Positions 1 to 8,310 of a stretch of DNA of 64,000 bases are shown in pieces. A model generated the notes under the pieces. That model had not been told where the DNA came from, did not search any database, and saw nothing but the letters and a program-made list of their open reading frames with translations. A program made the position numbers and the translations under genes. Each line of letters opens with the position of its first letter. Position 1 is the stretch's first letter. Where the stretch lies: assembly GCA_003170915.1 (NCBI GenBank), contig PMYB01000053.1, positions 87,921 to 151,920 on the forward strand. The letters are read 5' to 3'. This DNA is from Bryobacterales bacterium. Lineage in GTDB: Bacteria > Acidobacteriota > Terriglobia > Bryobacterales > Bryobacteraceae.

Positions 1-154
1 CCAGACCGCAAAGACTGGAAGCAATCGCCATCGCAAAAGCGGCGCTGATGGGCACCCAATGTCCGCCGGCAGTCGGATTGCCCGGCGTCTGCGCGCTTAA
101 CACGGAGCAGGCGAGGAACAGCATCGCCAGCACCAACAGCAACTTCTTCGTCAT
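1..154 (-). CDS. atpE: ATP synthase subunit c, N-terminal part (cut by window edge)
   Basis: The first 51 residues are visible. They begin with a hydrophobic, signal-like stretch (MTKKLLLVLAMLFLAC) ending near LSAQ, followed by a short linker and then AAFAMAIASSLCGL, which matches the first transmembrane helix of the Fo c subunit. The ORF track missed it because it runs off the edge. An AAGGAG ribosome site lies 6-7 bases before the ATG. It follows atpB on the same strand, as in standard atp operons. The N-terminal extension is longer than in most c subunits and suggests a cleaved leader; that cleavage is inference. The ion-binding carboxylate helix lies outside the window. Confidence 0.85.
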   Translation of the reverse strand, partial: MTKKLLLVLAMLFLACSVLSAQTPGNPTAGGHWVPISAAFAMAIASSLCGL

Positions 155-241
155 TCGATTCTCCTTGATGAATCGCCCCAGGTGGTGGTCCCCGGACACC
201 GTGCAGCCGGGTTCACACTGTAAGGCGGCATAAAGCCGGTA

Positions 242-967
242 TTAATGCTCGTGCACCACTGCCCCAGCCACATACACCATGGTCAGCAGCATGAAAATGT
301 AAGCTTGTATCACCCCCACGAAAACGTGCAGCCCCATGAAAATCACCGGTATCGGAAAAACCGTCAAGCCCAGGAAGACCATGGTCACCTTCTCGCCGGC
401 GAACATGTTGGCATAAAGACGAACCGTCAGCGAGAGGGGACGCGCCATGTGGCTGATGACCTCGATCGGCAGCATGAGCGGAGCGAGCCACCAGACGGGT
501 CCGGCAAAGTTGGCCGCGTACTTGAAGCCGTTCGCCTGAATCCCGATCAGGTTGTAATAAATGAAGGTCGTCAGCGCACAGCCGGCCGTCACCGAGGGAT
601 TCTGCGTCGGGGACTCGAAGCACGGAACGATCCCGATCAGGTTGGCGGTCAAAATGAAAAGGAAGATGGTGCCGAAGTACCCCATGTACCGGAGGCCGTC
701 GTGCCCGATTTGATCTTCCGCCTGGCCGTTCACAAATTCGTACAGCAGCTCGAAAGCCTGCTGCAAGTTGCCCGGCCGGTCGGCCGACAGCCGCAACCGG
801 ACAAGGGCGACCACCGCCATAAGGAGCAGGACCACCACGAACTGCATGACGACGAAGTTGGCCCACGGCCGCGGATCGGGATGCGCTCCCACAATTCCCA
901 AAATCGAGTTTCCCAACCCGGCCAGGCGATCGTTGAAGAGTCGGGTGATCCAGAGTTCAGGTTCCAT
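242..967 (-). CDS. atpB: F1Fo ATP synthase subunit a
   Basis: This 241-residue integral membrane protein forms the proton half-channels of Fo beside the c ring. The signature SLTVRLYANMFAGE contains the essential arginine at about R183. Hydrophobic segments lie near residues 38-58, 95-117, 155-172 and 195-235, the usual helix layout. Its start overlaps the end of the upstream AtpI-like gene by 11 bases, and atpE follows 87 bases downstream, so the three genes are likely one transcript. Length and motif are typical; no oddity is seen. Confidence 0.97.
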   Translation of the reverse strand: MEPELWITRLFNDRLAGLGNSILGIVGAHPDPRPWANFVVMQFVVVLLLMAVVALVRLRLSADRPGNLQQAFELLYEFVNGQAEDQIGHDGLRYMGYFGTIFLFILTANLIGIVPCFESPTQNPSVTAGCALTTFIYYNLIGIQANGFKYAANFAGPVWWLAPLMLPIEVISHMARPLSLTVRLYANMFAGEKVTMVFLGLTVFPIPVIFMGLHVFVGVIQAYIFMLLTMVYVAGAVVHEH

Positions 968-1337
968 ACACCACTTCGAAAAAGATTTCGACGATTACGG
1001 CTGTCACCGACACGAATAATCCCGCGAGAGTGGCTCGCAGGCTGATGGAAGAATACCTCAATATAGCATAGGCGGCGCCGCCCAACAGCAGGTAGCGGAA
1101 GCCCGCCAGCACCGCCAGTCGCGGTCGCGCGCGCTTGCCGCTCAGCCCATCCACGGCGTGTTTCAGCCACCGGAAATTGATCCATGAGATGGCCGCGCCG
1201 AGCGCGAATCCGGCGCCCACCCTCCAGCCGCGCCACGCCAGTGCCGCCATGGTGCCGGCGCCGGCGATCGCCAGCGTCACCCTGAATATGCGCGACGTCA
1301 CCCGTTCGTAGAAATCATCGTCAGGATTGGTTATCAT
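957..1337 (-). CDS. ATP synthase subunit I (AtpI-like membrane protein)
   Basis: This 126-residue protein has about four hydrophobic segments, the usual size and shape of AtpI-type proteins encoded at the head of atp operons. They are thought to help c-ring assembly or Mg2+ supply. The identification rests mainly on position: it lies between an AtpZ-like gene and atpB and overlaps both (17 bases and 11 bases). Sequence conservation in this family is weak, so the family name is less certain than the operon role. Confidence 0.75.
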   Translation of the reverse strand: MITNPDDDFYERVTSRIFRVTLAIAGAGTMAALAWRGWRVGAGFALGAAISWINFRWLKHAVDGLSGKRARPRLAVLAGFRYLLLGGAAYAILRYSSISLRATLAGLFVSVTAVIVEIFFEVVYGT

Positions 1338-1599
1338 CCGTGTCCTTCATGATCTGCCGGATGAACTGCACAAAACCGGCGACGCTTCCCAGAATCAGAA
1401 ACGGAATGAACACCCAGTGGGTGCCGAAAGCCTTGTCGAGCAGGTAGCCGATGGCGTAGCCGGCGAAGGTGGACGCCGGCAGCAGGAATGCCAGCGAAGT
1501 GTATTCCGCCGCCAGCGCCGTGAACGTCTTTTTGCGCCGGGCCACCATCACAGTGTAGCCGCCCGCGCGCGCCGCCGCCTCTGGCGCCAGGAAACCCAT
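1321..1599 (-). CDS. AtpZ/AtpI-like small membrane protein
   Basis: A 92-residue protein with two transmembrane helices separated by a short turn (YAIGYLLDKAFGTHWVFIPF), the form of AtpZ (F0F1-ATPase-associated small membrane protein). The ATG at 1599 is chosen because a GGGAGG ribosome site sits just upstream; the track start is a GTG one codon earlier. A later start at the MVARRKK methionine is also possible. It is the first gene of the atp operon here. Only about 30 bases separate its start from an IS1380-type remnant, so the native upstream promoter region may have been replaced. Confidence 0.75.
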   Translation of the reverse strand: MGFLAPEAAARAGGYTVMVARRKKTFTALAAEYTSLAFLLPASTFAGYAIGYLLDKAFGTHWVFIPFLILGSVAGFVQFIRQIMKDTDDNQS

Positions 1600-1631
1600 C
1601 ACGCCTCCCAGAAGGCAAGCAGGCGGTAAAG

Positions 1632-1913
1632 ATGGCGCGGTTGAGTTGCCATCGGTTCCGGTCTAACGAGGTGCGGCTTTGGCTGAGCCTGATCGCTTAC
1701 AATCTAGGGAACCTGTGGCGGCGCCTGGTGCTGCCGAAGAGGATCGACCACCGGTCGCTGACGAGCTTGCAGCAGCGGTTAGTGAAGACGGGTGGCCGTT
1801 TGGTCATACACGCCCGGTATTACTGGTTGCTGTTGGCGGAGAGCTACCTGAGGCGGCGGTTGTTCGGGAGCATGGTGTGCCGGATCGCAGCGCCTCCGGT
1901 GTTTACCGGATAG
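1632..1913 (+). mobile_element. IS1380-family transposase C-terminal remnant
   Basis: The 93 codons encode RLWLSLIAYNLGNLWRRL, SLTSLQQRLVKTGGRL and HARYYWLLLAES, closely resembling the C-terminal end of IS1380-type DDE transposases. The complete enzyme is over 400 residues, and the catalytic N-terminal part is absent, so this is a dead fragment. It ends at a normal-looking stop. It sits directly upstream of the divergent atp operon. Recognition is from memory of the family; the sequence is long and distinctive enough to be fairly sure. Confidence 0.8.
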
Positions 1914-1944
1914 GCCGCGGCCCTCCTGGGCCGCTGGATTCGCT

Positions 1945-1985
1945 CGGGACAAAAAAAATGAGAAAAACGGCTCCAATAAAGGAGC
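1945..1985 (-). terminator. Rho-independent terminator-like hairpin with T tract
   Basis: Read on the minus strand, GCTCC-TTTATT-GGAGC is followed by CGTTTTTCTC and then a run of eight T, a good intrinsic-terminator layout. No minus-strand gene is visible immediately upstream of it, so it may insulate the atp operon from antisense transcription or be left over from the mobile element. Confidence 0.5.
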
Positions 1986-2004
1986 TTGGGTGTACAATCT
2001 TGCC

Positions 2005-2020
2005 ACGTGAGTTTTCACGT
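2005..2020 (+). promoter_or_regulatory. Inverted repeat in the leader of the PEP-CTERM gene
   Basis: ACGTGA-GTTT-TCACGT is a perfect 6-bp inverted repeat a few bases before the AAAGGAGG ribosome site of the PEP-CTERM gene. A TACAAT box at 1993-1998 may be the -10 element. The repeat could be an operator or an RNA hairpin; nothing in the sequence decides which. Confidence 0.35.
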
Positions 2021-2036
2021 CAAAGGAGGGTCCGCG

Positions 2037-3020
2037 ATGAGTACTCGCTGTCTTCGCATCAGCTTCGGTTTGCTTATTGCAGTGTTCGTCGGGCAGAGGC
2101 TTTCTGCCGACACGATTGCATCCACGGTCGTCCGCATTTCTGCAGGTTCTGCGGATAATGATTACAATTTTTGTCCTGGTCCTGGGGTTTGCGAGGTTAG
2201 CGGCGGAGGAGGGTACGGGGGGCCGACCATCCTCCAGTCGCAAGTGAGTGGTGGAGGACAATCCGCCAAGGCAGTCGTGAATCTCACTACCGGCAGCGTG
2301 GGAGTGATGACGAGTGGTGGCTACTTCTCTTCGGCAAGCGCCAACTTCAGCAACGAGTTCTTCTGCACGGCAAGTTCGCCTTGCGCAAGCATTGGTGATG
2401 GCGGGGTTCCTGCACTGCTGAGTTTCTCGCTCACCGGCACCATCACACCGCCCTTTTTGGACGAGAGCCCTTCTCTTAGTGACGGGGGATTCTTAGAAGT
2501 CCAATTCTCATACGATGAGAACGATATTGGAGGAGGGTCTTCGAATTTCTCCTTCGAGACGGGCTATGATGATACTCTCGACGGCCCCCCGACGGCCAGA
2601 GTCTCGGTCAATGGCATTACCCACTACCCTGACCTGACCTACGCAACTCAGCCGGACGGAACCGTCAAAGTCGCGCTGAACTGGACGCAGCCCTTCACTA
2701 TCTGCCCGTACGGCTGCGCGGGTTTCGCTTTATTAAGTTATCAGACCGGTCCTGGCGCGCCCGATGAGAGCCTCTTCGGAACTAGCACCTCGGCAAGAAT
2801 CACGCTGGATGGCTACGGACCACTCGCGGGCGCCAATTTCGTTGACACTTTCAGCACCACCATAACCTCTCTTGACCCGAATTACTCGTTCTTTAGCGAT
2901 ACCGGACCGACGTCTCCCTCAAGCACGCCGGAACCCAGCTCGTGGATTCTATTCTCGATTGCTCTGGGCCTCCTGGTTCTCCGGATCTCCACGCGGCGTG
3001 TCAGGTCTCACGAGCGTTGA
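2037..3020 (+). CDS. PEP-CTERM sorting-domain protein, secreted
   Basis: A 327-residue protein with a signal peptide (LRISFGLLIAVFVGQRLSA), a Gly/Ser-rich beta-type body without a recognised enzyme motif, and a C-terminal TPEPSSW followed by a hydrophobic helix and a basic tail (STRRVRSHER). That tripartite end is the PEP-CTERM signal, which directs transfer through an exosortase in Gram-negative bacteria that make exopolysaccharide. The start is set by a strong AAAGGAGG site; the track start 51 bases upstream has none. No exosortase lies in the window. The body repeats short patches such as SGGGGYGG, but its function is unknown. Confidence 0.8.
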   Translation: MSTRCLRISFGLLIAVFVGQRLSADTIASTVVRISAGSADNDYNFCPGPGVCEVSGGGGYGGPTILQSQVSGGGQSAKAVVNLTTGSVGVMTSGGYFSSASANFSNEFFCTASSPCASIGDGGVPALLSFSLTGTITPPFLDESPSLSDGGFLEVQFSYDENDIGGGSSNFSFETGYDDTLDGPPTARVSVNGITHYPDLTYATQPDGTVKVALNWTQPFTICPYGCAGFALLSYQTGPGAPDESLFGTSTSARITLDGYGPLAGANFVDTFSTTITSLDPNYSFFSDTGPTSPSSTPEPSSWILFSIALGLLVLRISTRRVRSHER

Positions 3021-3230
3021 CTTCTTGAATATCGCAAGACCACATTCATTCGGCCGTCGGATCGCTCCCGGCCCCGGCCTCCTGCTGCCCCAGGTTCCGC
3101 TGCGCTTCGCGGATGCGATTTTATCGGGTGAATGAGTTCCGCCATTTCCGCCGCCCACCGGCTTTCCAGAGAGAGCACCCGCTATCCCACCAAGGACGTA
3201 CGCGCATGATAGCGTTTTCCTGGTAGAATA
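3021..3230. other. Intergenic stretch between PEP-CTERM gene and vapBC
   Basis: No convincing gene, RNA or repeat was recognised here. The minus-strand ORF on the track has no recognisable domain and runs antisense through vapB, so it is treated as a shadow. Confidence 0.5.
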
Positions 3231-3255
3231 GGTGGAAGAAAGGTACCATTCCACC
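3224..3255 (+). promoter_or_regulatory. Probable vapBC promoter and operator
   Basis: A perfect 7-bp inverted repeat, GGTGGAA...TTCCACC (3231-3237 and 3249-3255), ends at the vapB start codon, and a TAGAAT box lies just before it at 3224-3229. VapB-type antitoxins autoregulate by binding such palindromes. The ATG follows the right arm directly, so the mRNA leader would be very short. Confidence 0.5.
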
Positions 3256-3528
3256 ATGGCGCTCAACATCAAGAATCCACAGGTCGTGCAGCTCACGAGC
3301 GAGGTCGCCCGCCTGGCGGGCGAAACGAAGACGGAAGCCATCCGCCAGGCGCTAATCGAGCGCAAGGTCCGCCTCCAGGCGAGGGGCGGACGCTTGAACC
3401 GCAAAGAGAGTTTGCTCCAGTATTTGGAACGTAACGTATGGCCACACATACCCCCCGGCGAGCTGGGAAGGACCCTTACGCGCGAGGAAGAAGACGACAT
3501 TCTGGGATTCGGCCCGGACGGAGTTTAG
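3256..3528 (+). CDS. VapB-type antitoxin (Rv0623-like)
   Basis: A 90-residue protein starting MALNIKNPQVVQL, the N-terminal pattern of the VapB transcription-factor antitoxins that pair with PIN toxins. The segment LAGETKTEAIRQALIERK fits the ribbon-helix-helix DNA-binding part. The C-terminal half is acidic (TREEEDDILGFGPDG) and would wrap the toxin. The downstream vapC starts 3 bases after its stop, so the pair is one operon. The internal ATG is preferred to the track start because family members begin MALNIK. Confidence 0.85.
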   Translation: MALNIKNPQVVQLTSEVARLAGETKTEAIRQALIERKVRLQARGGRLNRKESLLQYLERNVWPHIPPGELGRTLTREEEDDILGFGPDGV

Positions 3529-3531
3529 GAC

Positions 3532-3918
3532 ATGGTTCTCGACAGCTCAGCGATTGTCGCGATCGAATTGCAGGAGCCTGGGTTTAAGCGCCTGGTCGAC
3601 AGCATCGGCGAAGCCAAAGCTGTGGTGATCGGTGTTCCCACGATGTTTGAAACCGCGCTGGTGCTGTCCAGGCGCCGAGGGCAAGACGCTCGTCCCTGGC
3701 TTAGAGGTTTTCTCCGAAGCGTCGAAGCAGAAGCCGTTCCTTTCACAGAGGAGCACCTGGACGCAGCCGTGGACGCGTTCCTCCGATTCGGACGCGGCCG
3801 TCATCCCGCCAAATTGAACTTCGGCGATTGCATGGCCTATGCAGTAGCCGCCGTGGCCGGCATGCCGCTGCTTTACACGGGCAACGATTTCACGCAGACG
3901 GACATTCCGGCCGCGTAG
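3532..3918 (+). CDS. VapC toxin, PIN-domain ribonuclease
   Basis: A 128-residue PIN protein beginning MVLDSSAIVAI. The acidic residues expected to bind metal are present at about D4, E40, D99 and D119 (TGNDF), so it appears intact. VapC toxins cut specific RNAs, often tRNA or rRNA, when freed from VapB. It forms an operon with the VapB gene just upstream and is convergent with the S9 peptidase gene, whose stop is only 3 bases away. Confidence 0.88.
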   Translation: MVLDSSAIVAIELQEPGFKRLVDSIGEAKAVVIGVPTMFETALVLSRRRGQDARPWLRGFLRSVEAEAVPFTEEHLDAAVDAFLRFGRGRHPAKLNFGDCMAYAVAAVAGMPLLYTGNDFTQTDIPAA

Positions 3919-3921
3919 GCG

Positions 3922-6855
3922 TCATTGGCCGCCTGTCGCCGCTGGCACTGCGGTCCGCTCCCGCTCGATGTAGGGCACGCCCTTCGTCATCCAGTCCGGC
4001 GCCGGGGCGCCCTTCAGATAGTGATCGAAGTATTGTTGCAGGCGAATGGTGTAATCCTTCTGGTCGGCGCGGTTGCGCAGCCCGTGCGGCTGGCCGTTGT
4101 AGTTGAACAGATAGACTTCCTGGCCCAGCCGGCGCAACGCCAAAAAAAACTCCACGCCCTGATACCACGGCACCGCGTCGTCGCCGTCGTTCTGCAGAAT
4201 CATCACCGGCGTGCGCACCCGGTCGGCCCAGAAGATCGGCGAGTTCTCGATGAACCGCGTGGGATATTGCCAGATGGAGCCGCCGATGCGGCTCTGCGTG
4301 CGCTCATATTGGAACTGGCGCGGCAACCCGGTACCCCAGCGGATGCCATCGTAGGCGCTGATCATGTCCGCCACCGGAGCGCCCGCCGCCGCCGCGCGGA
4401 ACCGGTTGGTTTGCGTCACCATGTACGCAATCTGGTAGCCGCCCCAACTGTGGCCCTGTATGCCGATGGCCTTCTCATCCACGAAGCCCCGGTCCACCAC
4501 CGCCTGAATGGCGGGCAATACGCACTTGAGCGCGCTCTGCCCCGGGTAGCCCGTGGTGTACACAATGTCCGGCGTCAGCACCAGGTACCCGTTGCTGACG
4601 TAGTAGCTGATGTTGATGGAGTGCATAGGGCGCGGCTCCACGTAGCGGTTCACGCGGTCCGTGAGCCGCTCATAAATATAGACCATGAGCGGGTACTGCT
4701 TGTGCGGATCGAAGTTCTCGGGCTTGTAGAGCGCGGCCTCCAGCGGCACGCCGTCCGCGTTCTTGAACTCGACCACTTCGGACGTGCCCCACAGCATCTG
4801 CGCCTGTTGCGGATTGGCGTTGCTCACCTTGCGGAGTTCCCGGAAATTGCCATCCGTCGCGATCAGGTCGGGGAATTCCGCGAACGACTGTTCCGTGAGC
4901 AAGAGCACGTCGGCGTCCTTGGCCTTCACCGGCAGCGTGAAATACTTGGGCGCCATGGCGAGCTGTTTCGGTTCGCCGCCATCCATGGCGCCGCGGAAGA
5001 AGCCACTCTCCCAGGTTTTCAAGTTCTCGGCGAACAGCAGCATCGGCCTGGCGGCGTCGATCCAGCGCTCGCGCGGGTCCGTCTCCAGGCGCACGTACCT
5101 GAGCCGCAGGTTCTGCTTGCGCCCGTAGCCGGCCGTGATGTTCCGGGCGCCCGAGCCATCCGGCGAGACGCGCCAGATGTCGAAGCGGTCGTAGAGCAGC
5201 ACCGAGTTGCCGTCCTTCGTCCAGCCCGCCGAGCCATAGGCCGCCGGCGTGCTTGGCGTATCCGTATCCTCGTTCCAGAACTTCACCGGCAAAGCGGCGG
5301 TCAGATTCACCGCCTTTCCATCGGGCACCGAAATCGTGTTCCAGTCCTTGCCATCGAAGGTCAGCAGATACCGGCCCGATGGCGACCAGGTCACCGTGCC
5401 GCGGTGCTTCTTCGCTGCCAGCGTGCGCCTGCCGGTGGTGGCGTCGACCACGTACGCATCGGCGTAGCGCTCGTCGTAGTCGGCCAGGGGGCGATACTCC
5501 CGATCGTCGCTGCCGAGCGCCCATTGCGCGCTTTCCGAAGGCGTCACCTCCGCCATGGCGGCGTCGCCCAGTTGAACCACCCTGCGTTCCGGAATCAGAT
5601 ACGCCGCCATATAGGTGCGGTTGCGGTCGCGTTCCGCGCGGACCTTCTGGACGGGCTGAACGTAATCGTCCTTCCAGGACCACAGGTCCACCACCGCCTT
5701 GTCGTCGGACGAAGTATCCGCGCCGGCGCCTTCCGGCTTGTCGGGGACGGGCGGCGCGCAGCCGAAGAAGACGCGCGTGCCGTCCTTGGAGAAACTGAGG
5801 TTGCCCTTGTCGCTGATGACGAATTCCTTGCGGAAGCCGGGCGTGTCCGAAGATGCCACTTGCTCGGCCGCGCCCGCCTGGCGGTCCCAACGATAGAGCT
5901 TCCATGTGGGTTTGGCGTCATCGCGGTCGCTCAGGAAAGCCAGCTCGGTCTGGTTTTCATCCCAGGTCAGCTTGGCATACTTGCCCTTGCCGCCCAGCAG
6001 CGCGGCCGGTGCATCCGCCGCGCCCGGCCGGGCCACGAAAACTCCGTTCTTGGCGGTATCCCGGGCCGATACGGCATAGACCAACTGTTTTCCGTCATCG
6101 GCGATCGAGAATTCCACCACGTCCGGAAAAGTGCGCTCCGTGGAATCGGCCAGGCTGCGAAGCACCAGGTCCGAGCCGAACTCCGGGCGCGCGCCGCCCC
6201 CGGCCGCTCCCGCTGCGCCACCGCCGCGGCCGCCGCGGCCGCCTTGCTGATCGGCGCCGCCGCCCGCCTTTTTCTGTGGGGACGGGCTGGCGGCGGGCGC
6301 GGTCTCGGGCGCTTCGCGCAGGTACGCCAGATAGCCGGCGGCCTTCTCCGGAAGCTGGAACCGCTTCACGCGCTCGATGCGGGTAGCGTTGCCGGCAGCC
6401 AGATCGACGATGACCATTCCGTCTTTTGGCATCTGTTCCGCCGTCTTCTTCTCCTTCTTGGCCTTGTCGGTATCGGCCTTCGGCGGGAAAGTCGAGAACA
6501 CCAGCGTCCGGCTATCCGGTGAAAACGCGATGGTCACGGCCCGCGCGTCGGCCGGCGGTCCCTCTTCCGGAGTGGCCGCGGGCACTGGCGCCGGGCGCTC
6601 CCCGGCAGGCTCGCGCTGCTCCTTCCCGGTGACCAGGTTGCGAACCACCACCACACCGTCGCCTTCCTGTGGGAACAGACCGTAAGCCAGGAACTTACCG
6701 TCCGGCGATAGCCGCTGGCTCGAAATCGAGCGCCAGCCGCCGTAATCGTTGTGGTTCAAAGGCCGCTTGCCAGTCTGGGCAAACGACAGAGAAAGCAGCA
6801 CTGCCGCGGTCAGCAGCCATGCGGCCGGGCGAAGCGAAAACCGGCGGTGAAACAT
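3922..6855 (-). CDS. Secreted S9 family prolyl-oligopeptidase-type peptidase
   Basis: A 977-residue serine peptidase. After a signal peptide (LLTAAVLLSLSFAQ) comes a long beta-propeller region with repeated SPDG/SPSG blades (about 40-650), then an alpha/beta-hydrolase domain. The catalytic triad is visible: Ser803 in GHSWGGY, Asp near 892 in NDGDDAVP and His924 in GQPHG. A low-complexity Gly/Ala/Arg insertion near 195-220 (GGRGGRGGG) is unusual. The start at 6855 is chosen because it begins a signal peptide and clears the divergent cysM gene; the track start at 7167 would overlap it. Probably degrades peptides in the periplasm or outside. Confidence 0.92.
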   Translation of the reverse strand: MFHRRFSLRPAAWLLTAAVLLSLSFAQTGKRPLNHNDYGGWRSISSQRLSPDGKFLAYGLFPQEGDGVVVVRNLVTGKEQREPAGERPAPVPAATPEEGPPADARAVTIAFSPDSRTLVFSTFPPKADTDKAKKEKKTAEQMPKDGMVIVDLAAGNATRIERVKRFQLPEKAAGYLAYLREAPETAPAASPSPQKKAGGGADQQGGRGGRGGGAAGAAGGGARPEFGSDLVLRSLADSTERTFPDVVEFSIADDGKQLVYAVSARDTAKNGVFVARPGAADAPAALLGGKGKYAKLTWDENQTELAFLSDRDDAKPTWKLYRWDRQAGAAEQVASSDTPGFRKEFVISDKGNLSFSKDGTRVFFGCAPPVPDKPEGAGADTSSDDKAVVDLWSWKDDYVQPVQKVRAERDRNRTYMAAYLIPERRVVQLGDAAMAEVTPSESAQWALGSDDREYRPLADYDERYADAYVVDATTGRRTLAAKKHRGTVTWSPSGRYLLTFDGKDWNTISVPDGKAVNLTAALPVKFWNEDTDTPSTPAAYGSAGWTKDGNSVLLYDRFDIWRVSPDGSGARNITAGYGRKQNLRLRYVRLETDPRERWIDAARPMLLFAENLKTWESGFFRGAMDGGEPKQLAMAPKYFTLPVKAKDADVLLLTEQSFAEFPDLIATDGNFRELRKVSNANPQQAQMLWGTSEVVEFKNADGVPLEAALYKPENFDPHKQYPLMVYIYERLTDRVNRYVEPRPMHSINISYYVSNGYLVLTPDIVYTTGYPGQSALKCVLPAIQAVVDRGFVDEKAIGIQGHSWGGYQIAYMVTQTNRFRAAAAGAPVADMISAYDGIRWGTGLPRQFQYERTQSRIGGSIWQYPTRFIENSPIFWADRVRTPVMILQNDGDDAVPWYQGVEFFLALRRLGQEVYLFNYNGQPHGLRNRADQKDYTIRLQQYFDHYLKGAPAPDWMTKGVPYIERERTAVPAATGGQ

Positions 6856-6942
6856 GATGCCGGTATTGTAGCGACTTGCGCTATCGGGACGCATGCGATC
6901 TTCGCATCCTACGCGCCGCCGGATGAATCGAAGAAGGTGGCT

Positions 6943-7893
6943 ATGGCGTACCTTGTCCCGATCCCGCATCTGGCCCGCACCGAAGCCGAACCGCTGCTCG
7001 CCACCATCGGCAATACGCCGCTCCTGCGCCTCGAAAAGATTCCGCTCGAGTTCCCCGGCATAGAGCTCTTCGCCAAAGCCGAATACTTCAATCCTGGCGG
7101 CTCGGTGAAAGATCGCGCCGCGCTCAACATGGTCCTCGACGGCGAGCGCTCCGGCAAGCTGAACCACAACCGCGTCATCCTCGACGCCACCAGCGGCAAT
7201 ACCGGCATCGCCTACGCCATGATCGGCGCCAACCGCGGCTACAGAGTGAAGCTCATCCTGCCCGCTAACGCCTCCGGCGAGCGCCAGCGCATCCTCAAAG
7301 CCTACGGCGCCGAGATGCTGTTAAGCGACGCCGCCGATGGTTCCGACGGCGCCATCCGCCTCTGCCGCCAGGTCTACATGGCCGACCCCGACCTGTACTT
7401 CTACCCCGATCAGTACAACAATCCGGCCAACTGGAAAGCGCACTTCGAGCACACCGGCCCCGAGATCATCCGCCAGACCGGCGGACGCCTCACTCACTTC
7501 GTGGCGGCCATGGGCACCAGCGGCACCTTCACCGGTATCACCCGCCGCCTGAAGCGCGACCTGTCGGAAGTCAGATGCTACTCGGCACAGCCTTCCAGCG
7601 GCTTCCACGGTCTCGAAGGCCTCAAGCACATGCCCACCGCCATCGTGCCCGGAATCTACGACGAGAGGCTCGCCGACGGCAACCTGTGGATCGAAACCGA
7701 AGACGCCTATCGAATGGTCCGGCGCCTGGCCCGCGAAGAAGGCTTGCTGGTGGGCATTTCCTCCGGCTGCAACGTGCACGCCGCCACCCTTCTGGCGCGC
7801 GAGCTCGCGGCCCGCGGCGAATCCGCTACCATCGTCACGGTGCTCTGCGACAGCGCCGAAAAATACCTGAGCGAACATTTCTGGGACGAATGA
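6943..7893 (+). CDS. cysM: PLP-dependent cysteine synthase (CysK/CysM family)
   Basis: A 316-residue fold-type II PLP enzyme that makes cysteine from an activated serine and a sulfur donor. The PLP lysine is K56 in GGSVKDR, the substrate loop is TSGNTG, and GTSGTFTG is the phosphate-binding loop. A GAAGAAGGTGG ribosome site supports the ATG at 6943; the longer track ORF overlaps the divergent peptidase. Its stop overlaps the start of the JAMM gene (ATGA-type), and a sulfur-carrier/E1 fusion follows. By analogy with mycobacterial CysM-CysO-Mec, the donor may be a protein thiocarboxylate rather than free sulfide; that is inference from context. Confidence 0.93.
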   Translation: MAYLVPIPHLARTEAEPLLATIGNTPLLRLEKIPLEFPGIELFAKAEYFNPGGSVKDRAALNMVLDGERSGKLNHNRVILDATSGNTGIAYAMIGANRGYRVKLILPANASGERQRILKAYGAEMLLSDAADGSDGAIRLCRQVYMADPDLYFYPDQYNNPANWKAHFEHTGPEIIRQTGGRLTHFVAAMGTSGTFTGITRRLKRDLSEVRCYSAQPSSGFHGLEGLKHMPTAIVPGIYDERLADGNLWIETEDAYRMVRRLAREEGLLVGISSGCNVHAATLLARELAARGESATIVTVLCDSAEKYLSEHFWDE

Positions 7894-8309
7894 TGATCCG
7901 CATCGAATCCGATCCCTGGGCGGCCATGGTCTCGCACGCCCGCCAAACCTACCCCAACGAGTGCTGCGGCGCCATGCTCGGCTCAATGAACGGCCCCGAC
8001 AAGATTGTGCGCGTGGCCTTGCCCCTGGAAAACGCCTTCGATGGCGTCCAGGCCGCGCGCTATGAGCTCCGCCCGCAAGATCTGCTGGCCGCCGACAAGG
8101 CCGCGCGCGAGCGCCACATGGACCTGATCGGCATCTACCACTCGCACCCCGATTGCGGCGCCTATTTCTCCCAAACCGATTTGCGGAATTCGTGCCCGTG
8201 GTATTCGTTCGTGGTGCTCTCCATTCAACAGGGCGAATTCCATCACGCCACAAGCTGGCTGCCCAACCCCGAGCAGACCGAAGCCACCCAAGAGGAGTTG
8301 ACTTACTGA
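7890..8309 (+). CDS. mec: JAMM/MPN metallopeptidase (Mec-like, M67)
   Basis: A 139-residue JAMM protein with the full zinc signature: E24 (NECCG), H84-S-H86, S94 and D97 in HSHPDCGAYFSQTD. Bacterial relatives such as mycobacterial Mec remove cysteine from the C-terminus of a carrier protein, and QbsD-type enzymes trim residues after a carrier Gly-Gly. The track shows a longer ORF starting inside cysM; the real start is the ATGATG at 7890/7893 overlapping the cysM stop. The next gene begins one base after its stop, so the three are co-translated. Likely substrate: the carrier domain of that fusion. Confidence 0.88.
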   Translation: MMIRIESDPWAAMVSHARQTYPNECCGAMLGSMNGPDKIVRVALPLENAFDGVQAARYELRPQDLLAADKAARERHMDLIGIYHSHPDCGAYFSQTDLRNSCPWYSFVVLSIQQGEFHHATSWLPNPEQTEATQEELTY

Positions 8310-8310
8310 T

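Noticed and set aside
3925-6522. 865-codon plus-strand ORF
   Set aside because: It lies opposite the S9 peptidase gene, has no domain or ribosome site, and is rich in Arg/His/Ala as expected of a GC-rich antisense shadow.
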